A DNA stretch of 64,000 nt, taken from contig QCBP01000001.1 of assembly GCA_003279055.1 (NCBI GenBank), forward strand, positions 248,001 through 312,000. The letters run 5' to 3'. The position numbers were made by a program, and so were the translations under genes. The notes beneath the pieces were generated by a model. That model saw only the letters and a list, made by a program, of their open reading frames with translations, was not told the DNA's origin and ran no database searches. The stretch comes from Prochlorococcus sp. AG-347-I21 (lineage in GTDB: Bacteria > Cyanobacteriota > Cyanobacteriia > PCC-6307 > Cyanobiaceae). Below, in pieces: positions 1 through 8,553 of the stretch; position 1 is the stretch's first letter, and each line of letters starts with the position of its first letter.

Positions 1-600
1 CTTTCGTTTTATGGATTAGCTATTAAATTTGCAGAAATTAGAAGGAGTCAAAGCTCAGATGAAATAAGTAAATTAATAACTGAACTTATAAAACTGCCTC
101 CAGTAATAGAAAATCTTTTAGAGCAACATAATAAATCTTCCGAAAAGCTTGCACATGATTTTTTTAATATTAAAGATGTTATTTTTTTAGGAAGAGGTAT
201 AAATTATCCTATTGCTCTTGAAGGAGCTTTAAAACTCAAAGAAATTAGTTATATACATGCAGCGGGATATCCAGCTGGTGAAATGAAACATGGTCCAATA
301 GCTTTGTTAGATAAAAAAGTACCAGTAATTTCTATTGCCTCCCCTGGGGAAGTTTTCGATAAAGTTATCAGTAATGCTCAAGAAGCAAAAGCTAGAGATT
401 CATATTTGATTGGGATTGCTCCTGAATGTAATGGAACTGAAATTTTTGATTATTTAATGAAAGTTCCTTCCTCTAATGAATGGATATCACCTTTACTGAA
501 CATAGTTCCTTTACAATTATTGAGCTACCACATTGCGGCTCATAGAGGACTCGACGTAGATCAACCAAGAAATTTAGCTAAAAGTGTAACTGTTGAATGA
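1..600 (+). CDS. glmS: Glutamine-fructose-6-phosphate aminotransferase, C-terminal part (5' truncated by window)
   Basis: Makes glucosamine-6-phosphate from fructose-6-phosphate and glutamine, the first step toward UDP-GlcNAc for peptidoglycan and envelope sugars. The open frame runs in from base 1 without a start, so only the last 199 codons, part of the isomerase (SIS) half, are present; the glutaminase half lies outside. Visible hallmarks are FLGRGINYPIALEGALKLKE, then SYIHAAGYPAGEMKHGPIAL, and the family's C-terminal ending DQPRNLAKSVTVE. The first ATG inside the window (base 283) is internal and is not the true start. It converges with rimM 20 nt downstream. Confidence 0.97.
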   Translation, partial: LSFYGLAIKFAEIRRSQSSDEISKLITELIKLPPVIENLLEQHNKSSEKLAHDFFNIKDVIFLGRGINYPIALEGALKLKEISYIHAAGYPAGEMKHGPIALLDKKVPVISIASPGEVFDKVISNAQEAKARDSYLIGIAPECNGTEIFDYLMKVPSSNEWISPLLNIVPLQLLSYHIAAHRGLDVDQPRNLAKSVTVE

Positions 601-620
601 TTCGTTTCTTACAAATTTTT

Positions 621-1166
621 TTAAAAATATAGCTCTAACAGTCCATTTGGAGGATTAATAATTAGAAACTTATTTTTTATATCTACTAATGGGACTATTT
701 CCTTAACAAATGGAATAAGAACTTTTTTTTGATTTTTTAATAGTTCAATAACAAGTAAATTATTTTTCTCATTTTCTAGATTAATAACTTTCCCAATTAT
801 TTTTAATTCATTATTTTCTAAAATCTTAACTTCAATATTTATGAGTTCCAACAAGTGGAATTCTTCTTTTTTCAGTTTAGGAAGTTGATCGGTTTTTACG
901 AGAATTTTAAATTTTTTTAGTTGCTCTGCATGATTTCTTGTATTTATTCCTTGGAATTTAAGTATAAAGCTTTCTTTACCAGGCTGTTTGAAACCAGATA
1001 TCAGTTCTATTTTTGAAGGAGTTTCACTTTCTTTTTGCAACCATCTCATTCCTGGGTTCAAAAATCTTTCATCAAAATCACTTAGAGATTTGACCCTTAC
1101 CTGTCCATTAATTCCATGACATGATGTTATTAATCCAACAATTAACCATTCATTTTTATTTATCAT
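621..1166 (-). CDS. rimM: Ribosome maturation factor RimM
   Basis: Assists maturation of the 16S rRNA 3' domain (head of the 30S subunit) by binding ribosomal protein S19. The 181-residue length matches the family. The N-terminal RimM beta-barrel begins with [20 protein letters not shown] (about residues 9-28), followed by a PRC-barrel region ending with the typical [17 protein letters not shown] and PPNGLLEL. It is not next to the usual rpsP-trmD partners. It is divergent from ndhS with only 24 nt between start codons, so both promoters must be packed into or beyond that gap. Family assignment is firm. Confidence 0.94.
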   Translation of the reverse strand: MINKNEWLIVGLITSCHGINGQVRVKSLSDFDERFLNPGMRWLQKESETPSKIELISGFKQPGKESFILKFQGINTRNHAEQLKKFKILVKTDQLPKLKKEEFHLLELINIEVKILENNELKIIGKVINLENEKNNLLVIELLKNQKKVLIPFVKEIVPLVDIKNKFLIINPPNGLLELYF

Positions 1167-1190
1167 ATAGTTTATAAGAAAGAGTGTTTT

Positions 1191-1376
1191 ATGGAATTAT
1201 CTACTAAGCCAATACTCCCTGGTTCTTTTGTTGTTGTTAAAGACACTAATTCTATATATAGAGGATATAAAGGGTTTGTACAGAGAGTTACAAAAAAAAG
1301 AGCAGCTGTTCTGTTTGAAGGGGGTAATTGGGATAAACTCATAACTTTTCAGCTAACGAATTTAGAAATATTATAA
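1191..1376 (+). CDS. ndhS: NDH-1 complex subunit S (SH3-like, ferredoxin-docking subunit)
   Basis: A 61-residue protein matching the small SH3-like subunit of cyanobacterial and chloroplast NDH-1, formerly DUF3252, which helps ferredoxin dock for cyclic electron flow around photosystem I. Visible features are [20 protein letters not shown] and the basic-then-hydrophobic stretch [20 protein letters not shown], ending in FQLTNLEIL. It is slightly shorter than orthologues in other cyanobacteria as I remember them. It is single-gene, divergent from rimM and convergent with rnc. The other NDH gene in the window is ndhN at 47.9 kb. Confidence 0.83.
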   Translation: MELSTKPILPGSFVVVKDTNSIYRGYKGFVQRVTKKRAAVLFEGGNWDKLITFQLTNLEIL

Positions 1377-1379
1377 AAA

Positions 1380-2132
1380 TTAGATTTTACCTATAGTTAT
1401 AAATTTTTCTATCAAAACTCTAGCTGCATTTATTTCTGCTTGTTTATGAGACTTGCCATATGCAGATGATTCTTTTAATCCTTTGATAAATATATCGCAT
1501 GAAAATCTTTTCGGGTCTCCATTTTTCTTTGAGACTTCAATTATTTTATAGACTGGCAAATCAAATCCTTTACTTTGACACCACTCTTGCAATACTGTCT
1601 TAGAGTTAAATTTATATGGAGCTTTTAAAAAGATTTCTGAATCTTCCTCCCAAATATCATCTAACCAGAGATTTACTTCCTGAATTGAATTAAAGCAATT
1701 ATATATGGCACCGATTAAAGCTTCTGTACATTCACCAATAATAGTATCCTTTGAATTTTTATCACCAAGAGCTTTAGGACCTTTAATTATTAATTTCTCT
1801 ATATCAATTTTTTTTCCTAATTTTGTTAACCATTCATCACTTACAATGTGTGCTCTTAGTTCTGATCTTTCTCCTACACTCATTTGAGGATATTTTTTTT
1901 CAATAAAATAAGAAGCAGCTAATCTGAGTACTGCATCTCCGAAAAATTCTAGTTTTTCGTAATTTATTATTTTGTCTTCTGAGGAATGGATAAATGCTTG
2001 ATTAAAATCTTGAATAACTGAAATATTTTGTGTCCTAATAATTATTTCAGAAAATCTTTTTGATTTAATATTTAAAGACTTTAAAAAAGAAGTTATTTGA
2101 TTAATTCTCTTAATGTCAACTATATTTGTCAT
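1380..2132 (-). CDS. rnc: Ribonuclease III
   Basis: Double-strand-specific endoribonuclease for rRNA precursor processing and mRNA turnover. The signature box appears as YEKLEFFGDAVLRLAASYF near residues 58-76, with the second acidic cluster in GECTEALIGAIY (about residues 132-143), which supply the Mg2+ ligands. The C-terminal third, from NSKTVLQEWCQSKG, is a double-stranded RNA-binding domain ending in KQAEINAARVLIEKF. Full length at 250 residues. Its start lies about 25 nt beyond the 3' end of the RNase P RNA gene on the same strand, so the two RNA-processing genes sit together. Confidence 0.95.
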   Translation of the reverse strand: MTNIVDIKRINQITSFLKSLNIKSKRFSEIIIRTQNISVIQDFNQAFIHSSEDKIINYEKLEFFGDAVLRLAASYFIEKKYPQMSVGERSELRAHIVSDEWLTKLGKKIDIEKLIIKGPKALGDKNSKDTIIGECTEALIGAIYNCFNSIQEVNLWLDDIWEEDSEIFLKAPYKFNSKTVLQEWCQSKGFDLPVYKIIEVSKKNGDPKRFSCDIFIKGLKESSAYGKSHKQAEINAARVLIEKFITIGKI

Positions 2133-2156
2133 CTGATTTGAATAATCACAACAATT

Positions 2157-2536
2157 AGAAAGCAGGTCATAAGCCGGGTTCTGTTCATCTTAATTAAGAT
2201 GGGCAATCATCTATCTAGGGCTGGAATTGCTTCACAGTCTCAAGCGGCGCTTAAAAATAGACAATGTAATGGTCATAAATCTATTAAGCCTTGCTCCCAG
2301 CCGGGGTTTACCTAGCCAACACTTCTCAATGTTGCTGGTGCGCTCTTACCGCACCCTTGCACCCTTGCCATACATTAAGTATTAGGCGGTATGTTTCTGT
2401 GGCACTATCCTCACGGTTGCCCGCACTGGGAATTACCCAGCAAGCCTGACCATGTGGGAGCCCGGACTTTCCTCAAGAAAGTTTTATTTTGGAAACAAAA
2501 TAAAACTTTCTTGCGATTGCCTCTCCTGCTTTCATT
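2157..2536 (-). ncRNA. rnpB: RNase P RNA (bacterial type A)
   Basis: Catalytic RNA that removes 5' leaders from tRNA precursors. On the minus strand the 5' end reads GAAAGCAGG and the 3' end CCTGCTTTC, which pair as helix P1 (2525-2533 with 2158-2166). The conserved core GAGGAAAGTCCGGGCTCCC lies at about 2456-2474 and the conserved 3' block with AACCCGGCTTATGACCTGC at about 2162-2180. Between P1 and the core a perfect 18-bp inverted repeat (2474-2491 with 2496-2513, loop of 4) fills the P3 position. About 380 nt; ends are placed from P1 and are good to a few bases. No protein gene overlaps it credibly. Confidence 0.95.
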
Positions 2537-2540
2537 TAGC

Positions 2541-2546
2541 ATAGTA
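2541..2546 (-). promoter_or_regulatory. Probable -10 box of rnpB
   Basis: On the minus strand the hexamer is TACTAT, ending about 7 nt before the inferred first base of RNase P RNA, which is the expected spacing for a sigma-70 -10 element. A poor TAGATG lies 17 nt further upstream as a possible -35. The 35 bp between rnpB and tRNA-Arg therefore has to serve two divergent RNA genes. Confidence 0.35.
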
Positions 2547-2571
2547 CCTAATACTCCAAAAATCATCTATT

Positions 2572-2645
<74 letters not shown>

Positions 2646-2723
2646 TAAAAATAAAAAACTATATGTAGTATATGTGCAAACTTGCTACTCTCTAGCTAGC
2701 GTATAGTTAGTAATAAATCTTTT

Positions 2724-3056
2724 ATGGCTAAGTTGCATGATATGCGTTTAAAGCTCTTAATTCAACAAGAGCATGAACGCATTTCTAAGTCCCAACCTAA
2801 TGATTTAGATCTTTCAATAGTTCAAGCAAGATGTCTTTGTTGGCTTGCTTTATTAGCTGAAGCTCACGAAGATCAAGCAAATGATGCGGAAAAAAGAGGA
2901 GATGCTGAGCAAGCAATGGGATGGTTTGCTGATTCTATGAGACTTAGAGATGTCATTAATTTGGTTACTAGTATTGAGATACCTCTGCCAGATAGTCCAG
3001 ATTCACTTGATGAAAATGACGAATTATTTGATGGGCCTACAATTTTGCCCAAATAA
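2724..3056 (+). CDS. Conserved picocyanobacterial protein of unknown function (110 aa)
   Basis: I do not recognise a named domain. The protein is soluble and looks mostly helical, with a central stretch of alternating small and charged residues (VQARCLCWLALLAEAHEDQA, then RGDAEQAMGWFADSMRLRDV) that resembles a helical hairpin or TPR-like pair, and an acidic proline-rich tail. ATG start with codon use like its neighbours. It follows tRNA-Arg and precedes another small unknown gene by 31 nt on the same strand, so they may share a transcript. No membrane segment or signal peptide is seen. Confidence 0.72.
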   Translation: MAKLHDMRLKLLIQQEHERISKSQPNDLDLSIVQARCLCWLALLAEAHEDQANDAEKRGDAEQAMGWFADSMRLRDVINLVTSIEIPLPDSPDSLDENDELFDGPTILPK

Positions 3057-3087
3057 TGAGATGATGTAAAAAGAATTATATTTTCTT

Positions 3088-3543
3088 TTGGCCGAAGAAC
3101 CATGTCAATGCTCTGATTGTCAGAGATTTTATAAAGAGCATGATCGTTTGATTCGAGAATTTCCTAGTTTTAAGCTGCAACAAGAATTGAATTGGGCATC
3201 TATCCAATCTTTCAGAACTCTTTGTACTAAGGTGACCGAAGAGTTGCAGCGAGAATTATCTGAGAGAGAATCAAAGAAAGATATCAGTTCAGAAGAAAAA
3301 CATATTTCTGATGGAGAAATTACTGAAGCTTTATATGAGCTTGAAAGCGTTAATGCCTATTTATATTCAATTGAAGCTTTAATGGAGAGAATATTTGATA
3401 CAAAAATTGCAACCAATATTGAATCAAAATTTAAAGAAATTGCAAATGAATTAGCCCCAGACCCATTAAATATGGATAGATTGATTTTGAATAGATTATT
3501 TCATCAAACTCCAGATTCACCAGATAAGAAAAATATTAATTAG
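3088..3543 (+). CDS. Conserved protein of unknown function with N-terminal cysteine cluster (151 aa)
   Basis: Function not recognised. The protein begins EEPCQCSDCQRFYKEHDRLI, placing three cysteines as C-x-C-x2-C near the N-terminus; a fourth, in RTLCTKVTEEL, lies about 40 residues on, so a metal site is conceivable but unproven. The rest is charged and likely helical. Start: an in-frame ATGATG-TAA just upstream closes the frame, and TTG at 3088 is the first usable start codon after that stop, so this TTG is chosen. Its stop codon directly abuts the convergent glgP stop, leaving no spacer for a separate terminator. Confidence 0.68.
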   Translation: MAEEPCQCSDCQRFYKEHDRLIREFPSFKLQQELNWASIQSFRTLCTKVTEELQRELSERESKKDISSEEKHISDGEITEALYELESVNAYLYSIEALMERIFDTKIATNIESKFKEIANELAPDPLNMDRLILNRLFHQTPDSPDKKNIN

Positions 3544-6102
3544 TTAATTCTTCGAGACATCGCAAGTAATTTCTACTGGCATGGGAGAGACTTTCCAAAT
3601 CGATTTACAATACTCTCTAATAGATCTATCTGAAGAAAAATATCCCGATCTAGCCGTATTTAATAATGCCATTTTATTCCAAGATTTTTTATTATTCCAG
3701 CATTCACTGACTACATCCTGTTTATTTAAGTAGTCTTCGAAGTCAGCCATAACAAAAAATGGGTCATGTCCAGTCAAGCTATTTAATAAAGGTTTAAATA
3801 ATTCTTTATCGCCGTTACTAAAGTGGCCTATTTCAATTAGGCGTATTACCTCTTTAAGTTCGGGACATTGATCAATAAACGTTTTGGGGGAGTAATTATT
3901 ATTTTTTAAATCCATAATTTCTCTCTCAGTTTTACCAAAAAGGAAGAAATTCTCTTTTTTTACAAGATCTCTTAATTCCACATTGGCTCCGTCTAAGGTT
4001 CCAATAGTTAATGCCCCATTCATAGCAAACTTCATGTTTCCAGTTCCAGATGCTTCTTTCCCAGCAGTTGAGATTTGTTCTGAAAGATCCGTTGCAGGAT
4101 AGACTATTTCACCAAGTTTAACGTTATAGTCTGGTAGAAAAACAACCCGTAATAGGCCATCCATATCTGGATCAGAATTAACTACATCAGCAATACCATT
4201 AATGAATCGGATCATTAGTTTTGCCATAAAGTAACCTGGCGCAGCTTTACCTCCAAATATTATTGTTCTTGGAACTTCATAGTTGTTTGTACCATTTTTA
4301 ATTCTTAGATATTGAGCAATAATTTGTAGGGCATTTAAATGTTGCCTTTTGTATTGATGGATTCTTTTTACTTGGACATCAAATAAACTTGATGGATCAA
4401 CAAGTATCCCAGTTTTTGAATGGATAAAACTAGCTAATTTTCGTTTGCCATTTAATTTAGTTTCTTCAAATTTTTGTAAAAAATTGGGATCATCTTTTTT
4501 CCTTTCTAACTTTTTCAGAAGTTCCATATTTGTTATCCAATCAGGACCAACTTCTTCCTCTAAAAGGTTAGATAATGATGGATTTGAGAGGGCGACCCAT
4601 CTCCTTGGTGTAACTCCATTAGTAACATTTGTGAACTTTTCAGGCCATAGTTCTGCAAATTCAGGCAGAAGTTGTCTTTTTATTAAATCTGAGTGAAGAG
4701 CTGCTACCCCATTTATATGATGTGCTCCAATAGTGGCTAAATGTGCCATTCTTACTGATTTGGAACCTTCTTCATCAATTATTGATAGCTTTTGAAGGAT
4801 TTTGTCATCACCAGGATAACGTAATCTTAATTGTTGTAGAAATCTCCAATTAATTTCATAAATAATTTCTAGATGACGAGGAAGAAGATCATTAAATAAA
4901 CCAAGATCCCATTTCTCTAAAGCTTCTGGAAGTAATGTATGGTTGGTGTACGCGACTGAAGAAGTTGTTATGTTCCAAGCTTTATCCCAGCTTATTTGGT
5001 ATTGATCAATAAGGAGCCTCATTAATTCAGCTACTGCAATTGCAGGATGTGTGTCATTTAGTTGTACTGTCCAATGTTTAGAAAATTCTGTAACCGGTAT
5101 TGATCTTTTTTCAAGGCTTCTCAACATATCTTGAAGAGAACAACTTACAAAAAAGTGTTGTTGTTTGAGCCTTAATCTTCTACCTTCATCAGTTCCATCA
5201 TTAGGGTATAGAACTTTAGAAAGAGTTTCAGAAGCAACTTTTTCTTCTACCGCACCATAGTAATCACCAATATTGAAAGCATAAAAGTCAAAACTTTCTG
5301 TTGCATCTGCTCTCCATAATCTTAGTCTGTCACATGTATTTACTCTGTATCCTAAGACTGGAACATCATGAGGAACACCTATAGCATGTTCAGAAGGTAT
5401 CCATCTTGATCTATAGTTTCCCTTATCGTCTCTATAACTTTCAGTTCTTCCTCCAAAACCAACAAAACATGATTCATCTGGTTGTGGAAGTTCCCAAGGC
5501 CATCCACCTTTTAACCATTTGTCAGTAACTTCAACTTGCCATCCATCTCTGATTAATTGATTAAATATGCCAAATTCATAGCGAATACCATAACCAACTG
5601 CTGGTACTTGTAGTGATGCTAATGACTCCATATAACATGCAGCAAGTCTGCCAAGACCACCATTACCCAATCCAGGCTCTTCCTCTACTTCAAGTATTGT
5701 CGATAAAGATTCAATACCGAATCTTTTTAAAGCATCTTCCGCTTCTTGAGTTATTCCAAGGTTAAGGAGGTTATTGCTTAATTGAGGGCCAATTAAAAAT
5801 TCTGCAGATAAGTAAGCAACAGTTTTTTGTGGTTTTTTTCTAATAACTTCTTGGCTAGCTAAGTATCTTGTCATTAGCCTATCTTTAACCGCGTAACTCA
5901 AAGCCATGTACAAGTCGTGAGGACTTGCAGAAGTTGCTAATTTGCCAAGAGTATAAAAAAGATGAGCTGTCATTCCTTGAAAAACAGCATTAGAATCCAT
6001 GCCAGCTTTCTCAGGATCTAAATAGCAGCCAGGAGTAGGCAGACGTAGATCAAAGGGTTCGTTGGAATTCATTGGATTAGCCATATAACAGACAATAGCC
6101 AT
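3544..6102 (-). CDS. glgP: Glycogen phosphorylase
   Basis: Releases glucose-1-phosphate from glycogen, the dark carbon reserve of cyanobacteria. At 852 residues it is full length. Recognisable parts are the N-terminal LSAEFLIGPQLSNNLLNLG, the glycine-rich EEEPGLGNGGLGRLAACYME, the substrate region LPDYNVKLGEIVYPATDLSE and the pyridoxal-phosphate lysine in SGTGNMKFAMNGALTIGTLD. The N-terminus MAIVCYMANPMNSNEPFDLR holds several candidate starts (M1, M7, M10), so the first ten or so residues are uncertain. It is monocistronic and divergent from the antiporter gene. Confidence 0.97.
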   Translation of the reverse strand: MAIVCYMANPMNSNEPFDLRLPTPGCYLDPEKAGMDSNAVFQGMTAHLFYTLGKLATSASPHDLYMALSYAVKDRLMTRYLASQEVIRKKPQKTVAYLSAEFLIGPQLSNNLLNLGITQEAEDALKRFGIESLSTILEVEEEPGLGNGGLGRLAACYMESLASLQVPAVGYGIRYEFGIFNQLIRDGWQVEVTDKWLKGGWPWELPQPDESCFVGFGGRTESYRDDKGNYRSRWIPSEHAIGVPHDVPVLGYRVNTCDRLRLWRADATESFDFYAFNIGDYYGAVEEKVASETLSKVLYPNDGTDEGRRLRLKQQHFFVSCSLQDMLRSLEKRSIPVTEFSKHWTVQLNDTHPAIAVAELMRLLIDQYQISWDKAWNITTSSVAYTNHTLLPEALEKWDLGLFNDLLPRHLEIIYEINWRFLQQLRLRYPGDDKILQKLSIIDEEGSKSVRMAHLATIGAHHINGVAALHSDLIKRQLLPEFAELWPEKFTNVTNGVTPRRWVALSNPSLSNLLEEEVGPDWITNMELLKKLERKKDDPNFLQKFEETKLNGKRKLASFIHSKTGILVDPSSLFDVQVKRIHQYKRQHLNALQIIAQYLRIKNGTNNYEVPRTIIFGGKAAPGYFMAKLMIRFINGIADVVNSDPDMDGLLRVVFLPDYNVKLGEIVYPATDLSEQISTAGKEASGTGNMKFAMNGALTIGTLDGANVELRDLVKKENFFLFGKTEREIMDLKNNNYSPKTFIDQCPELKEVIRLIEIGHFSNGDKELFKPLLNSLTGHDPFFVMADFEDYLNKQDVVSECWNNKKSWNKMALLNTARSGYFSSDRSIREYCKSIWKVSPMPVEITCDVSKN

Positions 6103-6191
6103 TTTTTTGAAAATTTCTTTGTTGTAACTTCAGATCCACACTTGTTGAGTATTTTTGCTTTTTTCTTACATATTTCTTAAAGTGGGCCCTC

Positions 6192-6222
6192 AATAAACTA
6201 TCTTCCAATTAGGTAGTTTATT
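6192..6222 (+). promoter_or_regulatory. Hairpin just upstream of the antiporter gene
   Basis: AATAAACTATC (6192-6202) pairs with GGTAGTTTATT (6212-6222), 11 bp with one G-U, around a 9-nt loop. It is followed by further T residues and ends 12 nt before the antiporter ATG. In RNA from the plus strand it would look like a weak intrinsic terminator or a leader attenuator; as DNA it is an inverted repeat that a dimeric regulator could bind. The structure is seen; its role is inferred. Confidence 0.45.
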
Positions 6223-6234
6223 TTTTACACTTAA

Positions 6235-7602
6235 ATGTACTCTTTACTTGCTGAATTAAGTGCACATGATTTAGAAGTTGCTGAAACGTTGATAGGAGTT
6301 ATTAGGTTTCTATTGATATTTTTAGCTGCAAGAGCATTAGCAGAAGTATTAGTAAGACTTAGTTTGCCAACAATAGTAGGTGAGCTTCTTGCAGGAGTTG
6401 TAATAGGGGCATCAGGTTTCCATTTGTTGATACCGCCTTCAGCTGGAACCGAATTAAATGAAGGACTTGTAAATGTTATTAGTTCTTTAGCATCAATCCC
6501 CCCAGAAGCTGTACCAGATGTTTATTTTGAAAGTTTTCCATCCCTCCAAGCAGTAGCAACTCTCGGGTTATATGCTCTTTTATTTTTAACAGGATTAGAA
6601 AGTGAGTTAGAGGAATTAGTAGCTGTCGGAGCCCAGGCTTTCACTGTTGCTATGGCTGGTGTAATTTTACCGTTTGCCTTTGGAACTCTTGGATTAATGT
6701 TTATTTTCCAAGTGGATCTAATTCCAGCAGTTTTTGCAGGAGCATCTATGACAGCAACGAGTATAGGAATTACTGCAAGTGTTTTTGGTGAGTTGGGATA
6801 TTTAAAAACTAGAGAAGGACAGATTGTAATTGGAGCGGCTGTTTTAGATGATATTTTGGGTATTGTTATACTTGCAGTTGTTGTAGCCCTTGCCGCCGGA
6901 GGTTCTTTAGAAATTGCTCCTATCGTTAAATTAGTAGCTGCAGCTGTAGTATTTGTTATTGCTGCTATCGCATTAAGTCGAACAGCAGCTCCAGGTTTTG
7001 ATTGGTTATTAGATAGATTAAAGGCACCTGGAGCAGTAGTGGTAGCTTCTTTTGTGATACTTGTCTTATGTTGTTTTGTCGCAACAGCCATTGGACTGGA
7101 AGCAGCTTTAGGTGCTTTTGCAGCTGGATTAATTCTTAGTAGTTCTAAAAATAATCACGCAATTCAACAATCGGTCTTACCTTTAGTGTCCTTATTCGCA
7201 ACTATTTTTTTCGTATTAGTAGGAGCTGGAATGGATTTATCAGTTATAAATCCACTTGATCCAACCAGTAGGTCAGCTCTTGTAGTTGCAGGATTTTTAT
7301 TAGTCGTAGCAATTATTGGTAAAATCGCAGCTGGATGGGTATTTTCAAGTGATAAACCTACAAATAGATTAGTTGTAGGTTTAGGTATGATGCCTAGAGG
7401 AGAGGTTGGTTTAATTTTCCTAGGATTAGGAACAAGCGCTAAGTTGTTAACTCCTTCACTTGAAGCAGCTATTTTATTAATGGTTATTGGGACTACATTT
7501 CTTGCACCTGTTCTCTTGAGAATTGTTCTAAAAGATAAACCCCCAAATGATGGTAATAAAATTTCAGATGATGTTGCAGCTGATCCTGTTGGTCTTCTTT
7601 AG
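6235..7602 (+). CDS. napA: Na+/H+ antiporter of the CPA2 family (NapA/KefB-like)
   Basis: Inner-membrane monovalent cation/proton exchanger, 455 residues and about a dozen hydrophobic segments. Visible family features: SLPTIVGELLAGVVIGASGF in the first repeat, GASMTATSIGITASVFGEL, the paired aspartates in GAAVLDDILGIVIL that form the ion site, and MMPRGEVGLIFLGLGT in the C-terminal half. It stops after the membrane domain with a short polar tail, so no RCK/TrkA regulatory domain is attached. In marine cyanobacteria such proteins export sodium or set internal pH. The specific ion is inferred from family, so the symbol is approximate. Confidence 0.88.
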   Translation: MYSLLAELSAHDLEVAETLIGVIRFLLIFLAARALAEVLVRLSLPTIVGELLAGVVIGASGFHLLIPPSAGTELNEGLVNVISSLASIPPEAVPDVYFESFPSLQAVATLGLYALLFLTGLESELEELVAVGAQAFTVAMAGVILPFAFGTLGLMFIFQVDLIPAVFAGASMTATSIGITASVFGELGYLKTREGQIVIGAAVLDDILGIVILAVVVALAAGGSLEIAPIVKLVAAAVVFVIAAIALSRTAAPGFDWLLDRLKAPGAVVVASFVILVLCCFVATAIGLEAALGAFAAGLILSSSKNNHAIQQSVLPLVSLFATIFFVLVGAGMDLSVINPLDPTSRSALVVAGFLLVVAIIGKIAAGWVFSSDKPTNRLVVGLGMMPRGEVGLIFLGLGTSAKLLTPSLEAAILLMVIGTTFLAPVLLRIVLKDKPPNDGNKISDDVAADPVGLL

Positions 7603-7644
7603 GAAATAAGTTTATTAGAATCGATTGAAATAGAATTTCAATAA

Positions 7645-8544
7645 ATGGAAAAATCAGCTCTGATAGATAGTGATGTAAATTTTGACTGGAATTTTTTAAA
7701 TTACCCAATTCATACAGTTTCCGCTAAGCCCGAGCAAATATCAAAAGAATTTGCAATTTTATTAATTCATGGTTTCGGTGCTTCTACGGATCATTGGAGA
7801 TTTAATATCCCTGTTTTGAGTACGAAATACGAAGTTCATGCTATGGATTTACTTGGTTTTGGAAAAAGTCCTAAGCCTCAAGACGTCGAATACTCAGGAT
7901 CTTTATGGAAAGATCAGGTTGTCGCTTATGTAAAAGAGAAAATAAAAAAACCTACAATTGTTGTTGGAAATTCATTAGGTGGTTATGCCGCTTTAGCAGC
8001 TGGTGCAGAATTAAATGAGTTAAACGCAGGAGTGATCTTACTTAATGCTGCTGGATATTTTAGTGAAGAAAAAACTATCAAAAAGAATATGTTGCAAACT
8101 TCAATTGAAACAGTTGCGGGCATATTTTTGAAAAATATTGTTCTTCAACGTTTGATTTTTGAGAATATGAGAAATCCAAAAAATATTAAAAAAACTTTAA
8201 ATCAAGTTTATGTTGATAAAAAAAATGTTGATGATTTTTTAGTTGAGTCAATAAGGAAGCCTTCTCTAGATTTCGGGGCTTTTAATGTTTTTAGAAGTGT
8301 ATTTAACCCATCAGGGCCTCAGGGATTGCCGTTGGATAAGCTATTCGCAAAACTAAATGCACCATTGTTACTTCTGTGGGGAGGGAAAGATCCATGGATG
8401 AACACTCCAAAAAAAAGAAATCTATATAAAAAATTTACACCAAATAATACAAAAGAAATTATTCTTGATGCAGGACATTGTCCTCATGATGAAATACCTG
8501 AATTAGTTAATCAGCATATTTTGGATTGGGTTGATTCTCTTTAA
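7645..8544 (+). CDS. Alpha/beta-hydrolase fold protein
   Basis: A 299-residue soluble hydrolase with all expected parts: HGFGAST for the oxyanion turn, nucleophile elbow GNSLGGY with Ser at about residue 110, acid in WGGKDPWMNT, and His in LDAGHCPHDEIPE. The closest general resemblance is to the cyanobacterial and plastid group that includes pheophytinase-like and other ester hydrolases, but the substrate cannot be read from sequence. It follows the antiporter by 42 nt and precedes the epimerase by 9 nt, so co-transcription with the latter is likely. Confidence 0.88.
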   Translation: MEKSALIDSDVNFDWNFLNYPIHTVSAKPEQISKEFAILLIHGFGASTDHWRFNIPVLSTKYEVHAMDLLGFGKSPKPQDVEYSGSLWKDQVVAYVKEKIKKPTIVVGNSLGGYAALAAGAELNELNAGVILLNAAGYFSEEKTIKKNMLQTSIETVAGIFLKNIVLQRLIFENMRNPKNIKKTLNQVYVDKKNVDDFLVESIRKPSLDFGAFNVFRSVFNPSGPQGLPLDKLFAKLNAPLLLLWGGKDPWMNTPKKRNLYKKFTPNNTKEIILDAGHCPHDEIPELVNQHILDWVDSL

Positions 8545-8553
8545 TTAATAATC

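Noticed and set aside
6522-7091. Minus-strand open frame of 189 codons
   Set aside because: Antisense shadow of the antiporter gene; composition is rich in Ala/Thr/Asn as expected from reversed hydrophobic codons and matches nothing.
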